From Allobosea sp. Root483D1 (lineage in GTDB: Bacteria > Pseudomonadota > Alphaproteobacteria > Rhizobiales > Beijerinckiaceae): DNA of 64,000 nt. Position 1 is the stretch's first letter. Each line of letters opens with the position of its first letter. The notes below the pieces were generated by a model. That model saw nothing but the letters and a program-made list of their open reading frames with translations. It had not been told where the DNA came from and did no database searches. The position numbers were made by a program, and so were the translations under genes. Below, one piece after another: positions 43,709 through 53,090 of this stretch. Where the stretch lies: the NCBI RefSeq assembly GCF_001429505.1, contig NZ_LMJW01000020.1:259644-323643 (forward strand), written 5' to 3'.

Positions 43709-44515
43709 CTAGACCGCGATGCGATCGAATTGCCGGCGGATCGTGGCCGTGAGGCTCGCCGCCGTCAGGGCCGAAGTCTTCGGGTTGGCCGGCGAGGGCA
43801 GGTTGACGAAGCTCAGTCGTGCCGTGCCGAGCGCGCTCATCGCCTCGATCTCGTGCTTGTTTCCGGCGGCTTCCGGATCGGAGACGATGCGGACCGAGAG
43901 ACGATCATGCCCCACCGCCAGCGCGATGGTCAGCCCGACATTGAGGTTCTTCGGGTAGAGCTGCGCCGCCTCGCGCGCCGTGCCCTCATAGAGCAGGATC
44001 TCGGCCTGCGCGGCCTTCTCGGTCAGGCCAGCGGCTGCGAGCTCGGGGCCCCAGGCCGCCGGCGGCTTGCGCGAGGTGTAGCGGATGCTGGCATCCGCCG
44101 TTTCGCGCAGCGCGGCGAGATAGTCGAGGCCGCCGACTGCGCCGGAGGGCACGATCAGCCGCGTTCGACCCTGCTCGGCGGCTTCGGTGAGGCGGGAGAG
44201 GAGATCATCGTCGGCGAGCGCGCCGGTCGAGGCCGGCAGAGCCGGGATGCCGGCGGCGAGGATCGCGGGCAGGAGCTGCAACACCGCTGCATGCCCAGCC
44301 GCCTCGACGACGAGGGCAGGGCGCCAGGCCAGGAGTTCGTCGACGGAGGCGAGCAGCGTGACGCCATCGGGCATGCCGGCGCGGCTCGGCGAGTCCGGCC
44401 GCAGCAGACAGGCGAAGGCAAAGCCGTCGTCGCCGAGCCGGGCCTGGATGTCCCGGGCGATCGTGCCGAAGCCGATCAGGCCGATGCGCCGCTCGCTCGC
44501 CATCGCCGGCTCCAT
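43709..44515 (-). CDS. Aspartate dehydrogenase-like NAD(P) enzyme
   Basis: A 268-residue Rossmann oxidoreductase. The nucleotide site is RIGLIGFGTIARDIQARL; the middle has VVEAAGHAAVLQLLPAIL and the C-terminal half has the family blocks LYEGTAREAAQLYPKNLNVG and PSPANPKTSALTAASL. This is the pattern of NadX-type L-aspartate dehydrogenase (DUF108). The start ATG overlaps the cupin stop (ATGA). With the B12 protein it suggests an unusual amino-acid route; whether aspartate itself is the substrate is not known. Confidence 0.85.
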   Translation of the reverse strand: MEPAMASERRIGLIGFGTIARDIQARLGDDGFAFACLLRPDSPSRAGMPDGVTLLASVDELLAWRPALVVEAAGHAAVLQLLPAILAAGIPALPASTGALADDDLLSRLTEAAEQGRTRLIVPSGAVGGLDYLAALRETADASIRYTSRKPPAAWGPELAAAGLTEKAAQAEILLYEGTAREAAQLYPKNLNVGLTIALAVGHDRLSVRIVSDPEAAGNKHEIEAMSALGTARLSFVNLPSPANPKTSALTAASLTATIRRQFDRIAV

Positions 44516-45027
44516 CAGGGTTGCCGCTGGTCTTTGGGCTGGCTCGCGAAGACGGTCTGGCGCTCGATCTCGAGCACGTTCTCGGGTCGCGGGAAGTTCT
44601 CGGGCGCCGGCTCGCCGGCGCTGCGCGGGCGGCCGATCAGGCGGAAGAAGTCCTCAAGCCCGTTCGGCACGATCAGCCAGACCCAGTGCAGGTCCTCGGT
44701 GCCGTCATTGATGAACATGTGGCGGCGGCTCTTGCCGATGAAGATCGCGGTGCCGGGCACGGCCGGGACGTCCTTGCCGTCGAGCACCGCGCGACCCTTG
44801 CCGCTGAGGAAGTAGATCACTTCCTCATGGCGGTCATGGCTGTGCTCGCGGACATGGCCGCCGGGCGGCACGGTCTGGGTGCCGAAGGCGAGCGGATTGT
44901 CCATCTTCACCTTGGACGGGTCGAGCGCGACCTCGATATGGCCGTTGGCCGGCACGGGCTGCCAGAAGCTCGTCGCGGCGCCGGGCTGGACGACGAAGGT
45001 CTCGCCGGGCTCGTGGATGTCGCTCAT
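44515..45027 (-). CDS. Cupin-domain protein
   Basis: A 170-residue single-cupin protein. The metal motif 1 is EHSHDRHEEVIYFLSGKG (two His and Glu) and motif 2 is near GKSRRHMFIND. It could be a dioxygenase, an isomerase or a small-molecule sensor; no catalytic identity is seen. It is bracketed by ABC ATPase and aspartate dehydrogenase-like genes, with ATGA overlap with the latter. Confidence 0.82.
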   Translation of the reverse strand: MSDIHEPGETFVVQPGAATSFWQPVPANGHIEVALDPSKVKMDNPLAFGTQTVPPGGHVREHSHDRHEEVIYFLSGKGRAVLDGKDVPAVPGTAIFIGKSRRHMFINDGTEDLHWVWLIVPNGLEDFFRLIGRPRSAGEPAPENFPRPENVLEIERQTVFASQPKDQRQP

Positions 45028-45041
45028 CGGGTGAGGCTCCG

Positions 45042-46655
45042 TCAGTTCGCCCTTCCCGGCACGGCGGAAAGCAGCTTCTGGGTGTAGGGATGCTGGGGCG
45101 CGGCGAAGATGTCTGCGGTCACGCCATGCTCGACGACCTCGCCGCGCTGCATGATCGCGATCCGGTCGCAGATCTGCGCGGCGACGCGCAGGTCATGGGT
45201 GATGAAGATCATCGAGAGCGAGAGCTTGTCGCGCAGTTCGACCAGGAGCTTGAGCACCTGCGCCTGGACGGAGACGTCGAGTGCCGAGACGGCCTCGTCC
45301 GCGACCAGCACCTTGGGTTCGAGCGCGAGCGCCCGGGCAAGGCCGATGCGCTGGCGCTGGCCGCCGGAGAATTCATGCGGCAGGCGATCGGTGGCGGCGG
45401 GGTCGAGCCCGACCAGGGCGAAAAGCTCCTTGGCGCGGGCCATCGCGTCGGCGCGCCTGGTGCCGCGCGCGATCAGCCCTTGCGTGACGAGATCGCCGAC
45501 GCTGCGTCGCGGGTTGAGCGAGGCGTACGGGTCCTGGAACACCATCTGGACGAGATGGCGCTGGCGCCGCAGCGTCTCGCCGGCGAGCTTGCCAAAATCG
45601 ACACCGCCAAGCTCGATCGCGCCGCTGTCGGGATCGAGCAGGCGCACGATGCAGCGCGCCAGGGTCGATTTGCCCGAGCCGCTCTCGCCGACGATGCCGA
45701 GCGTCGCCTGGCTCGGCAGGGAGATGCTCGCCGACTTCACCGCATAGGTGACACGCTGCTTGCGGCCGAACCAGCCGCCGCCTGTGCGATAGGTCTTCGA
45801 GAGGTCGCGCACCGTCGCGATGGTGTGGTCGGGCAATGTGCGCGGCGGCGGCGGGGTCAGGCTCGGCACCGCCGCGATCAGCGCCTTGGTGTAGGGGTGC
45901 TGCGGGTTCTGCAGCACGGCTTCGGCACTGCCGGCCTCCACGACCTTGCCGTGCTGCATCACCATGACCCGGTCGGCGATCTCGGCGACGACGCCGAAAT
46001 CATGGGTGATGAACAGCACCGCCATGCCGGTGCGGCGCTGGATGTCGCGGATCAGCTCGAGGATCTGCGCCTGGATGGTGACGTCGAGCGCGGTGGTCGG
46101 CTCGTCGGCGATCAGGATCTTCGGCTCGAGCGCAAGCGCCATCGCGATCATCACGCGCTGGCGCTGGCCGCCGGAAAGTTCGTGTGGATAGGCGCGATAG
46201 GCGGAGGCCGGCTCGGGGATGCCGACCTCGTCAAGCAATTTCAGCGCCCGCGCCTCGATCTCCTTCCTGGGCAGGTCGGTATGGGCGCGGAACATCTCGG
46301 CGATCTGGTCGCCGGCGGTGCGCAGCGGGTTCAGCGCGGTCATCGGCTCCTGGAAGATCATGCCGATCTCGGGACCGCGGATCGCACGCAACTCGTCCTC
46401 GGAGAGGCGGACGATGTCGCGCTCGCCGAGCATGATCCTGCCGCTGCGGATCGGCAGCGAGGGCGGCAGCAGCCCCATCAGCGCCGAGGCGGTCATCGAC
46501 TTGCCGGAGCCGCTCTCGCCGACGACGCAGACGATCTCGCCGGCGTTCAGCGTCAGCGACAGGTTCTCGACGGCGAAGGGCCGGTCGGCGCCCTTGGGCA
46601 GGGCGACCGAGAGGTCCTCGATGCGGACGAGCGGGGTCATCGTGGGAGCGCTCAT
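45042..46655 (-). CDS. Oligopeptide-type ABC transporter, double ATP-binding protein
   Basis: A 537-residue protein with two complete ABC domains of the DppD/DppF type in one chain: Walker A GESGSGKS occurs in both, signatures [15 protein letters not shown] and [15 protein letters not shown], and Walker [12 protein letters not shown] and [11 protein letters not shown]. The start ATG overlaps the permease stop (ATGA). It powers the adjacent Dpp/Opp-like permeases. Such fused ATPases are common in GsiA/YejF-type systems. Confidence 0.93.
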   Translation of the reverse strand: MSAPTMTPLVRIEDLSVALPKGADRPFAVENLSLTLNAGEIVCVVGESGSGKSMTASALMGLLPPSLPIRSGRIMLGERDIVRLSEDELRAIRGPEIGMIFQEPMTALNPLRTAGDQIAEMFRAHTDLPRKEIEARALKLLDEVGIPEPASAYRAYPHELSGGQRQRVMIAMALALEPKILIADEPTTALDVTIQAQILELIRDIQRRTGMAVLFITHDFGVVAEIADRVMVMQHGKVVEAGSAEAVLQNPQHPYTKALIAAVPSLTPPPPRTLPDHTIATVRDLSKTYRTGGGWFGRKQRVTYAVKSASISLPSQATLGIVGESGSGKSTLARCIVRLLDPDSGAIELGGVDFGKLAGETLRRQRHLVQMVFQDPYASLNPRRSVGDLVTQGLIARGTRRADAMARAKELFALVGLDPAATDRLPHEFSGGQRQRIGLARALALEPKVLVADEAVSALDVSVQAQVLKLLVELRDKLSLSMIFITHDLRVAAQICDRIAIMQRGEVVEHGVTADIFAAPQHPYTQKLLSAVPGRAN

Positions 46656-47482
46656 CGGTTGCGCAGCCTTGGATTGAGCGCGTCGTTCAGCCCCTGGCCG
46701 ACCAGCGAGACCGAGAGGATGGTCAGGAGGATGGCGACGCCGGGGATGGCCGAGACATACCATTCGCTGCGCAGCACCTTGCGGCCCTGGCCGATCAGGT
46801 TGCCCCAGGACGCGATGTTCGGATCGGAGAGATCGAGGAAGGCGAGCGCGCTTTCCAGAAGGATCGCGGTCGCCATCACGACGCTGCCATAGACGATGAT
46901 CGGGGCGAGCGCGTTGGGCAGGACCTCGCGGAAGATGATCCAGCGATTGGTCAGGCCGAGGGTGCGGCAGGCCTGGACGAATTCGCGGTTGCGCAGGGTC
47001 AGGAACTCGGCGCGCGTCAACCTTGCCACCGCCGGCCAGGAGACGACGCCGATCGCGATCGTCACCGCCGTCATGTTCGAGCCGACGACGACGACCAGCA
47101 CCAGCAGCAGGATGAAGTTCGGCAGGGTCTGGAAGGCCTCGGTGAGGCGCATCAGCACATCGTCGGTCAGCCCGCCATAGAAGCCTGCGACCGCGCCGAT
47201 GACGATGCCGATCGCGATTGCGATCAGGGTCGAGACGATGCCCATCAGGAGCGTGGTGCGGGCGCCATGGGCGATCTGGGCGGCGATGTCGCGCCCCGAT
47301 GCGTCGGTGCCGAGCAGGAAGCGGCCGCCGGGATTGGGCCATTGCAGCGGCCGGCCGGCGAGGCCGAGCGGATCGCGCGGGTAGAGCAGGTCGGCGAAGA
47401 CGGCGAGGCCGACGATGACGACGAGCAGGACGAGGCCGAGCACGGCGGCGGGGCTGGTCAGGAAATGCTTGAGCGCCTTCAT
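46652..47482 (-). CDS. Oligopeptide-type ABC transporter permease (DppC-like)
   Basis: A 276-residue inner-membrane permease. The N-terminal loop has the family block RFLLGTDASGRDIAAQIAHG and the cytoplasmic EAA loop EFVQACRTLGLTNRWIIFRE, with several hydrophobic segments. It ends in NPRLRNR. It pairs with the DppB-like permease that starts just upstream of it on this strand. Confidence 0.93.
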   Translation of the reverse strand: MKALKHFLTSPAAVLGLVLLVVIVGLAVFADLLYPRDPLGLAGRPLQWPNPGGRFLLGTDASGRDIAAQIAHGARTTLLMGIVSTLIAIAIGIVIGAVAGFYGGLTDDVLMRLTEAFQTLPNFILLLVLVVVVGSNMTAVTIAIGVVSWPAVARLTRAEFLTLRNREFVQACRTLGLTNRWIIFREVLPNALAPIIVYGSVVMATAILLESALAFLDLSDPNIASWGNLIGQGRKVLRSEWYVSAIPGVAILLTILSVSLVGQGLNDALNPRLRNR

Positions 47483-47484
47483 GC

Positions 47485-48462
47485 TCAGGCTCCCGCGCTG
47501 ATGCGGGGGTCGAGCCGGGCATAGATCAGGTCGACGATGAAGTTCACGCAGATGACCATGATGGCGGAGACGAAGACGATGCCGAGCAGGGTGTTGAGGT
47601 CGCGCTGGATCACGGATTCGTAGGCGAGGCGGCCGATGCCGGGCAGCGAGAACACGCTCTCGATCACCACCGAGCCGCCGAGCATGGTGCCGGCCTGCAG
47701 GCCGATCAGCGTCACCATCGGCAGCAGCGCGTTGCGCAGCACGTGCTTGCGGACGATCTCGCCGCGGGTCAGCCCCTTGGCGCGGGCGGTGCGGACGAAG
47801 TCGAGCGTCGAGACCTCCAGCATCGAGGCGCGCATGATGCGCAGGTAGATGGCGAGGAAGATCAGCGAGAGCGTGATCGTCGGCTGGATCAGGTGGCGGG
47901 CGATATCGAGCACCAGCCAGATCCCGGTCGCGCCCGAGCCGATCTCGTAAAGACCGCCCGGCGGCAGCCAGGCCAGCCAGATCGAAAAGACGACGATGCT
48001 CATCAGGCCGAGCCAGAAGGACGGCGTCGCGTAGAAGATGAGGCCAAGCAGTGAGATCAGCGTGTCGGACCAGCCGTTGACCCGCTGCGCCGAGACGATG
48101 CCGAGCAGCATGCCGGCGAAAAAGGCGAAGCTCAGCGCCGAGAGCATCAGCATCAGCGTCGCCGGAAGCCGCTCGAGGATCACGGTCGCGACCGGCTTGT
48201 TGTAGATGGCGGAGAAGCCGAGATCGAGCCGGACCAGCCGCCAGAGATAGTCGAGCAGGCGCACGGCCGCGCTGCCTTCGAGCCCGTAGAAGCGCCGCAG
48301 TTCCGCCGCCTGCGCCGGGTCGCCGCCGCCCATCTGCGCCATCAGCGCATCGACGGTGTCGCCGGGGGCGAACTGCAGGAGGACGAACAATCCGGCGAGC
48401 AAGATGAGCAGCGTCGGGATGCTGCTCAGCAGGCGTCGTCCGGCCAGTTTCAGAATGTGCAT
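47485..48462 (-). CDS. Oligopeptide-type ABC transporter permease (DppB-like)
   Basis: A 325-residue inner-membrane permease. The start ILKLAGRRLLSSIPTLLILL, the FGLEG-type periplasmic loop RRFYGLEGSAAVR and the EAA loop FVRTARAKGLTRGEIVRKHV identify the DppB/OppB family, with about six helices. Its stop is 2 bases before the DppC-like start. Confidence 0.94.
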   Translation of the reverse strand: MHILKLAGRRLLSSIPTLLILLAGLFVLLQFAPGDTVDALMAQMGGGDPAQAAELRRFYGLEGSAAVRLLDYLWRLVRLDLGFSAIYNKPVATVILERLPATLMLMLSALSFAFFAGMLLGIVSAQRVNGWSDTLISLLGLIFYATPSFWLGLMSIVVFSIWLAWLPPGGLYEIGSGATGIWLVLDIARHLIQPTITLSLIFLAIYLRIMRASMLEVSTLDFVRTARAKGLTRGEIVRKHVLRNALLPMVTLIGLQAGTMLGGSVVIESVFSLPGIGRLAYESVIQRDLNTLLGIVFVSAIMVICVNFIVDLIYARLDPRISAGA

Positions 48463-48550
48463 GAGCCGTGGTCTTCAAGCGCCGGGCGCGCGGATGGCGG
48501 GCATCCGAGAGCGTCGAGCGGTCCTTGTCAAAGGCGGTGGTCAGCCGGGA

Positions 48551-48578
48551 AGCGGCCGCCCGTCGAGGGGCGGCCGCT
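48551..48578 (-). terminator. Hairpin between binding-protein gene and permease genes
   Basis: AGCGGCCGCCC (48551-48561) pairs with GGGCGGCCGCT (48568-48578) around six bases. On the minus strand it follows the binding-protein stop by about 15 bases. There is no long T tract, so it may be a partial terminator or RNA-stabilising stem that keeps binding-protein mRNA more abundant than permease mRNA. Confidence 0.5.
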
Positions 48579-48592
48579 CCGGCTCGGCCGGA

Positions 48593-50197
48593 TCAGGGCT
48601 CGAACCACAGATCCGCCCAGTGGCTCGACGGCCAGCGCGGATTATTGTGGTGGTTCTTCAGCTTCTTGCTGGTGACCGAGATGAATTGGCGCTCCGTCGC
48701 CATCCACAGCGGCACCTCGGTGTTGAGCAGGTTGACGAGCTCCGGATAGGCGGCCTTGCGCTTGGCCGGATCGATCTCGAAGGCGGCGTCGTCCATCATC
48801 TTGTCGGCCTTGGGGTCGACCCAGCCCCACTGGTTGGTGAAGGCCGTGCCCTTCGGGCTGCCCGAGCGGTACCAGACCATGGTGCTGATCGCCGGGTCGG
48901 CGCGGTAGATGTGCCAGCCGGTCGAGAGGTCGTAGTCCCAGTCGCGATAGACCGCGGTCAGATAGGTCGCGGCGTCAGGACGCTGGAGCTCGACCTTGAT
49001 GCCGACCTGCTGCAGCGACTGCTGGATGAAGGTCGACCAGAGCGGGATGTCCTCGCCGAAGGGCGGGCTCAGCATCTTCACCGAGAAGCGCACGCCCCCG
49101 GCGCCGCGCTTGAAGCCGGCCTCGTCGAGCAGCGCATTCGCCTTCTTGACGTCGAAGGCATAGTCCGGCGCGCCGGCCTTGTAGAAGTTGGTCGAGACCG
49201 ACGGGATCGGCCCATGGGCGCGCTTACCGTTGCCGTACAGGAAGTTCTCGATGAAGAAGTCGGTGTCGACCGCGTGGATGATGGCGCGGCGCACGCGCAC
49301 ATCCGAGAGCTCCTTGCGGCGCAGGTTGAACTCGATGGTGTTCTGGAAGGGCTGGCGCTCATTGCCGCGCGAGGAGACCTCGAAGCGGGCATCCTTGCCG
49401 AGCCGGTCGATGTCGGCCAGCGGCAGCGAGGAATAGTTGCTCATATGGACCTGGCCGGCCTCGATCGCCGCGGTCGCGGCGGCCTTGTCGGTGATGAAGC
49501 GCCAGACGATTTTGTCGAGATAGGGGAAGCCCTTGCGCCAGTAGTCCGGGTTGCGCTCGGCGATGACGTACTGCCCGCGCTCATACTGGGCGAACTTGAA
49601 CGGGCCGGTGCCGATCGGGGCGACGTTGGCCGGGTTGTCGAGGATGTTGGTGCCCTCGTAGACGTGCTTGGGCGCGATGTAGCCGAGGTCCGGCGCCGCG
49701 CCCATGAACAGGTCCATCGGCATCGGGCGGCCGTAGCGGAAGATCGCGGTGTGGGCGTCGGGCGTATCGACCGCCTCCAGCGCCGAATGCAGCGCGGTGC
49801 CGTAGTTCAGGTGCTTCTTCCACAGCTCCATCGCCGTGTACTGGACGTCGGCCGAGGTGAAGGGCTTGCCGTCATGCCACTTCACGCCCTCGCGCAGCTT
49901 GATGGTGATGGTCTTGCCGTCGGCCGAGCCTTCCCAGCTCGTCGCCAGCATCGGCTCGAGCTCGCCCTTCTCGTTGAGGTCGACCAGGGGCTCCATGATC
50001 TTGGAGGCGATGACGTAGACGCCGGTCGAGGCCCGCAGGGCCGGGTTCAGGATGCGCTGCTCCTGCGGCATATGCACGGTGATGGTGCCGCCGCGACGCG
50101 GCTCCTGGGCGAAGGTCGTGGCCGGCAGTGCGGCGGCCAGCGCGAGCGCGCCGGCGCTGGTGAGCAGGCGGCGCCGTGTCGGATGTGCTGTGGTCAT
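48593..50197 (-). CDS. Oligopeptide-type ABC transporter, substrate-binding protein (SBP_bac_5)
   Basis: A 534-residue periplasmic binding protein. The twin-arginine-like leader is TRRRLLTSAGALALAAALPA, cleaved near TFAQ. Family blocks are LEPMLATSWEGSADGKTITI, LREGVKWHDGKPFTSADVQY, IGTGPFKFAQYERGQYVI and WYRSGSPKGTAFTN. ATG 50197 follows GGAGGGGACC. It is first in the minus-strand uptake run and is followed by a hairpin before the permeases. Ligands of this family include peptides, opines and glutathione-like compounds. Confidence 0.93.
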   Translation of the reverse strand: MTTAHPTRRRLLTSAGALALAAALPATTFAQEPRRGGTITVHMPQEQRILNPALRASTGVYVIASKIMEPLVDLNEKGELEPMLATSWEGSADGKTITIKLREGVKWHDGKPFTSADVQYTAMELWKKHLNYGTALHSALEAVDTPDAHTAIFRYGRPMPMDLFMGAAPDLGYIAPKHVYEGTNILDNPANVAPIGTGPFKFAQYERGQYVIAERNPDYWRKGFPYLDKIVWRFITDKAAATAAIEAGQVHMSNYSSLPLADIDRLGKDARFEVSSRGNERQPFQNTIEFNLRRKELSDVRVRRAIIHAVDTDFFIENFLYGNGKRAHGPIPSVSTNFYKAGAPDYAFDVKKANALLDEAGFKRGAGGVRFSVKMLSPPFGEDIPLWSTFIQQSLQQVGIKVELQRPDAATYLTAVYRDWDYDLSTGWHIYRADPAISTMVWYRSGSPKGTAFTNQWGWVDPKADKMMDDAAFEIDPAKRKAAYPELVNLLNTEVPLWMATERQFISVTSKKLKNHHNNPRWPSSHWADLWFEP

Positions 50198-50244
50198 GGT
50201 CCCCTCCATTGTCATGATTGCTTGTGAATTTCGGTGGCGAGCGG

Positions 50245-51084
50245 TCATTCCCGCTTGGCGGACGCCTCCCAGCCGATCAGCGCGCCATCGACGCCTGCGC
50301 AGAGCAGGGCGTTCGGGCCGGTCCATTCGGCAAAGGGCGCGGCCGCCTTGATGTCCGCGATCGACAGGACGATGCCGCAGCGTGGCAGCTCATCGTCGGC
50401 GTGGCGCCCCCAGCGGGCTGCGAAGCTCGTCTTGTCGACGAAGACCAGATCGGCGCCGCGCGGGCGCATGCCGACGATATGGGCGCCGGCATTCGTGCCG
50501 ACCGGCAGGTCGAGCAGCTTGCCACAGAGCTCGGCCTCGGCGCGCGGGTCGGCGGCGACGATCTCGATCCGCTTCAACGCCCGGGCGTCGTTGCGATGCG
50601 CGGTCAGGCTCGGCAGCCAGACGGTGTCGCGGGTGAGATGCTGACAGGCGAACAGGCGTACATCCGCCGGCGCCGGCTCCAGCGGCCATTGGAAGATGCG
50701 AAAGCCCGCTTCGCCCATGCGCCCGCCATCCAGCTCGACGGGGCGGCGGAATTCGAACGGGCCGGTGCTGCCGGAAAAGCCGTCGCGCTTCAGCGCGGCA
50801 AGGCCGGCAGCGGCGTCGTCGGTGCGCATGGCCAGGCGTTCGAGCCCGGCGCCATCAGCGAGGAAGCTGCGCGTCGGCGCGTTGAACTCGGTGGCGGTGA
50901 GCACGCCGAGGAGTTCGACATAGTCGTCCTCCAACATGATCGTGTGGTTGCCGGTGCCGAGATAATCGCTGTGCAGGCCGCGCGGCGAGACCGCGAAGCC
51001 GAGGGCCCGCCAGCGCTCGGCCGATGCCGAAAGCTCGCTCACGGCGATGACGATGTGGTCGAGCCCAAGGACGTGGTCGCGCAT
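50245..51084 (-). CDS. VOC-family protein (glyoxalase-like domain)
   Basis: A 279-residue protein with a glyoxalase/VOC start HVLGLDHIVIAVSELSASAE, a first module with GNHTIMLEDDYVELLGV, and a second module ending LCAGVDGALIGWEASAK. The shape is that of the Glyoxalase_3-like (PF13468) group. A metal-dependent isomerase or hydrolase role is possible. It lies upstream of the binding protein on the same strand and just below a candidate operator at 51139-51164. Confidence 0.8.
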   Translation of the reverse strand: MRDHVLGLDHIVIAVSELSASAERWRALGFAVSPRGLHSDYLGTGNHTIMLEDDYVELLGVLTATEFNAPTRSFLADGAGLERLAMRTDDAAAGLAALKRDGFSGSTGPFEFRRPVELDGGRMGEAGFRIFQWPLEPAPADVRLFACQHLTRDTVWLPSLTAHRNDARALKRIEIVAADPRAEAELCGKLLDLPVGTNAGAHIVGMRPRGADLVFVDKTSFAARWGRHADDELPRCGIVLSIADIKAAAPFAEWTGPNALLCAGVDGALIGWEASAKRE

Positions 51085-51388
51085 CCGTCAGAGGTTCCAT
51101 GCACAGCGGGATTTCCCCGATGGAGCGAACCGTGTCATAAGTGCATGCAGTTGTACAGGCACTTTTGGACATCATGTGCGCAGCCCCTGCCCAAATCGCA
51201 GATTCTTGCTGATGAAAGCGCCTGTCGTGGCACGCGACTCGGCGGTCCGGGAGGGGGGCGTGCAGAGGAAAAACGTTTCGAATTCAAGGCTCAAGCGGGG
51301 TCATATGACCCCGACAGCGATGATCGAGCCGGCAAGCGCGGGTTCGACGCGTGACAGCCGGCTCTGCGGTGCGGAAGCGGGCTTCCTG
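51085..51388. other. Intergenic region between VOC and GntR genes
   Basis: About 300 bases without a coding frame I can support. It holds the inverted repeat at 51139-51164 near the VOC start. Otherwise I see nothing distinctive. Confidence 0.5.
51139..51164. promoter_or_regulatory. Candidate GntR-type operator
   Basis: Six-base arms AAGTGC (51139-51144) and GCACTT (51159-51164) enclose a TGTACA palindrome (51152-51157). The right part TTGTACAGGCACTT recurs as TTGTGTAGACACTT at 57011-57024 before the dehydrogenase operon. A FadR-type GntR gene lies next to it, so an autoregulated shared operator is a reasonable guess, not shown. Confidence 0.45.
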
Positions 51389-52165
51389 CTATTTCCGCGT
51401 GGCTCGCGACCGGCGGCGCGGCGGCGCGGCCTCGTCCGGCAGATAGCTCTTGAGGAGCGCTTCCTTGAGGGCGGCGCGGGCTTCGGCGAAGGTCAGCGAG
51501 ATATGGCGGCGCAGGATGTCGACGCCGCGCTCCCGGTCGCGCTCGACCAGGGCCTCGAGGATGCGCGCATGGTCGTCGACCAGGCTCCAGTGTTGCGGCG
51601 CGTTCTCGATCTGGGCGCGGCGCACGAAGCGGATGCGCGCGTTCATGCCTGTCAGCTGGTGCACGATCTCGGGGTTGTTGGCGAGCTCGGCGAGGTGGAC
51701 GTGGAAGGCCTCGTCCAGTTCGAGAATCTCGTCCGGATCACGCTTCTCATAGCGCGGATGCGCCTCCGCCCAGAAGGCCTGGAGCCGGGCGATGCCGGCC
51801 TGGTCGGCGCGCTCGCAGGCCAGCGCGAAGGCGCCGGTCTCGATGATCGAGCGCATTTCGAACAGGTCGAGCAGGTCGTCGATGTCGAGTCCGCGGAAGC
51901 AGAAGCCGCGATTGGGCGTGAATACCAGGAAGCCTTCGGAGGCGAGCCGGTTCAGCGCCTCGCGCACCGGGGTGCGCGAGAGGTCGAGCATCTGGGCGAG
52001 ATGGACCTCGTTGATTCGCTCGGCCGGGCGCATCTTGAACTCGACGAGCTGCTGCCGAATGGCCTTGTAGGCGCGCTCGGCGCTGTCGGCGGCGCGGCGC
52101 GGCGCGGTCCTGTCGGCGTTCCCGACGGCTTTTTCTGCAGTCGTGGCCTTGGCGGTCTTCGGCAT
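51389..52165 (-). CDS. GntR-family (FadR/FCD) transcriptional regulator
   Basis: A 258-residue regulator. An N-terminal Lys/Ala-rich leader is followed by a winged helix RINEVHLAQMLDLSRTPVRE and RLASEGFLVF. The C-terminal all-helical FCD ligand domain has FEMRSIIETGAFALACE and a metal-type EAFHVHLAELANNPEIVHQL. It probably responds to a carboxylate from the surrounding catabolic genes. It is divergent from the ProC-like gene at 52298. Confidence 0.9.
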   Translation of the reverse strand: MPKTAKATTAEKAVGNADRTAPRRAADSAERAYKAIRQQLVEFKMRPAERINEVHLAQMLDLSRTPVREALNRLASEGFLVFTPNRGFCFRGLDIDDLLDLFEMRSIIETGAFALACERADQAGIARLQAFWAEAHPRYEKRDPDEILELDEAFHVHLAELANNPEIVHQLTGMNARIRFVRRAQIENAPQHWSLVDDHARILEALVERDRERGVDILRRHISLTFAEARAALKEALLKSYLPDEAAPPRRRSRATRK

Positions 52166-52297
52166 TCAGCCTCACTGTCCGGCCGGTCTGCGGTCGCGTC
52201 CGGCCTCTCGACGCTTCATGCTTGAAATCGCCTCGCACGCAAAAATCAACCACCGATCGCCATTGCTGCAAGCAGTGTGCGCACTCATGGATGCATC

Positions 52298-53077
52298 ATG
52301 ACACGAATCGGCTTCCTCGGCGTCGGCCATCTCGCGGAAGAGATGATCACCGGGCTCCTGCGCAGCGGGCTGCCGGCCGGCGAGATGATCCTGTCGCGAC
52401 GCGGGCATGGCCCGGAGCTGGCTGAGCGCCACGGCATCGCGCTCGCCACCGACAATGGCGCACTCGTCGCGGCGGCAGAGATCGTGCTGCTGGCGACGCG
52501 GCCGGCGGACGCTGTTGCCGCGGTGACAGGACTGGGCTGGCGAACGGGCCAGATCCTGGTCTCGGCCTGTGCCGGCGTGTCTCTGACGGAACTGCGCGCG
52601 GCAGTCAGGCCGGCGGGGGTAGCGCGGATCATGCCGCTGACCGCGGCCTCGATCGGCGCGAGCCCGACGACGGTCTATCCCGACCTGCCAGCCTTGCGGC
52701 CGTTGCTGGCGCGGCTCGGTGCGGTCATCCCGCTTGCCGACGAAACCGGGTTCGAGACCGCGACGGTCAGCGCCGCGATCTATGGCTGGGCCCAGGTGCT
52801 GATCGGGCTCGGCCGCGACTGGTCGCTCGCCCATGGCCTGGCGCCTGAGACGGCGCGGCAATTGGCGGCCGAGACCTTCGTCGCCGCCGGCCGGATGATC
52901 GCCGAGCGGCCGGAGCCGGTCGAGACGTTGCTTCAGAGCCTGGCGACGCCGGGTGGCATCACCGAATGCGGCCTGCAAGTGCTCGAAGCCCGCAATGTCG
53001 AGGCGAGCTGGACCGCCGCCTGCGAGGCGGTGCTGGAGAAGCTGACGGGCGCTGCGCCAGCCGCCCGCAGCGCCTGA
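52298..53077 (+). CDS. Pyrroline-5-carboxylate reductase-like oxidoreductase
   Basis: A 259-residue protein with a ProC-type N-terminal Rossmann fold (RIGFLGVGHLAEEMITGLL), the middle VARIMPLTAASIGASPTTVY, and a C-terminal dimerisation domain with the ProC block TPGGITECGLQVLE. ProC makes proline from pyrroline-5-carboxylate; here it sits next to a GntR regulator and unrelated catabolic genes, so it may reduce a different cyclic imine. ATG 52298 is chosen because the fold starts there. Confidence 0.78.
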   Translation: MTRIGFLGVGHLAEEMITGLLRSGLPAGEMILSRRGHGPELAERHGIALATDNGALVAAAEIVLLATRPADAVAAVTGLGWRTGQILVSACAGVSLTELRAAVRPAGVARIMPLTAASIGASPTTVYPDLPALRPLLARLGAVIPLADETGFETATVSAAIYGWAQVLIGLGRDWSLAHGLAPETARQLAAETFVAAGRMIAERPEPVETLLQSLATPGGITECGLQVLEARNVEASWTAACEAVLEKLTGAAPAARSA

Positions 53078-53090
53078 GCCGCGACCGGCT

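Noticed and set aside
52260-52296. Second GntR operator between the GntR and ProC-like genes (AGTGTGCGCACT)
   Set aside because: A near palindrome is present but shows no convincing match to the motif shared by 51151 and 57011.
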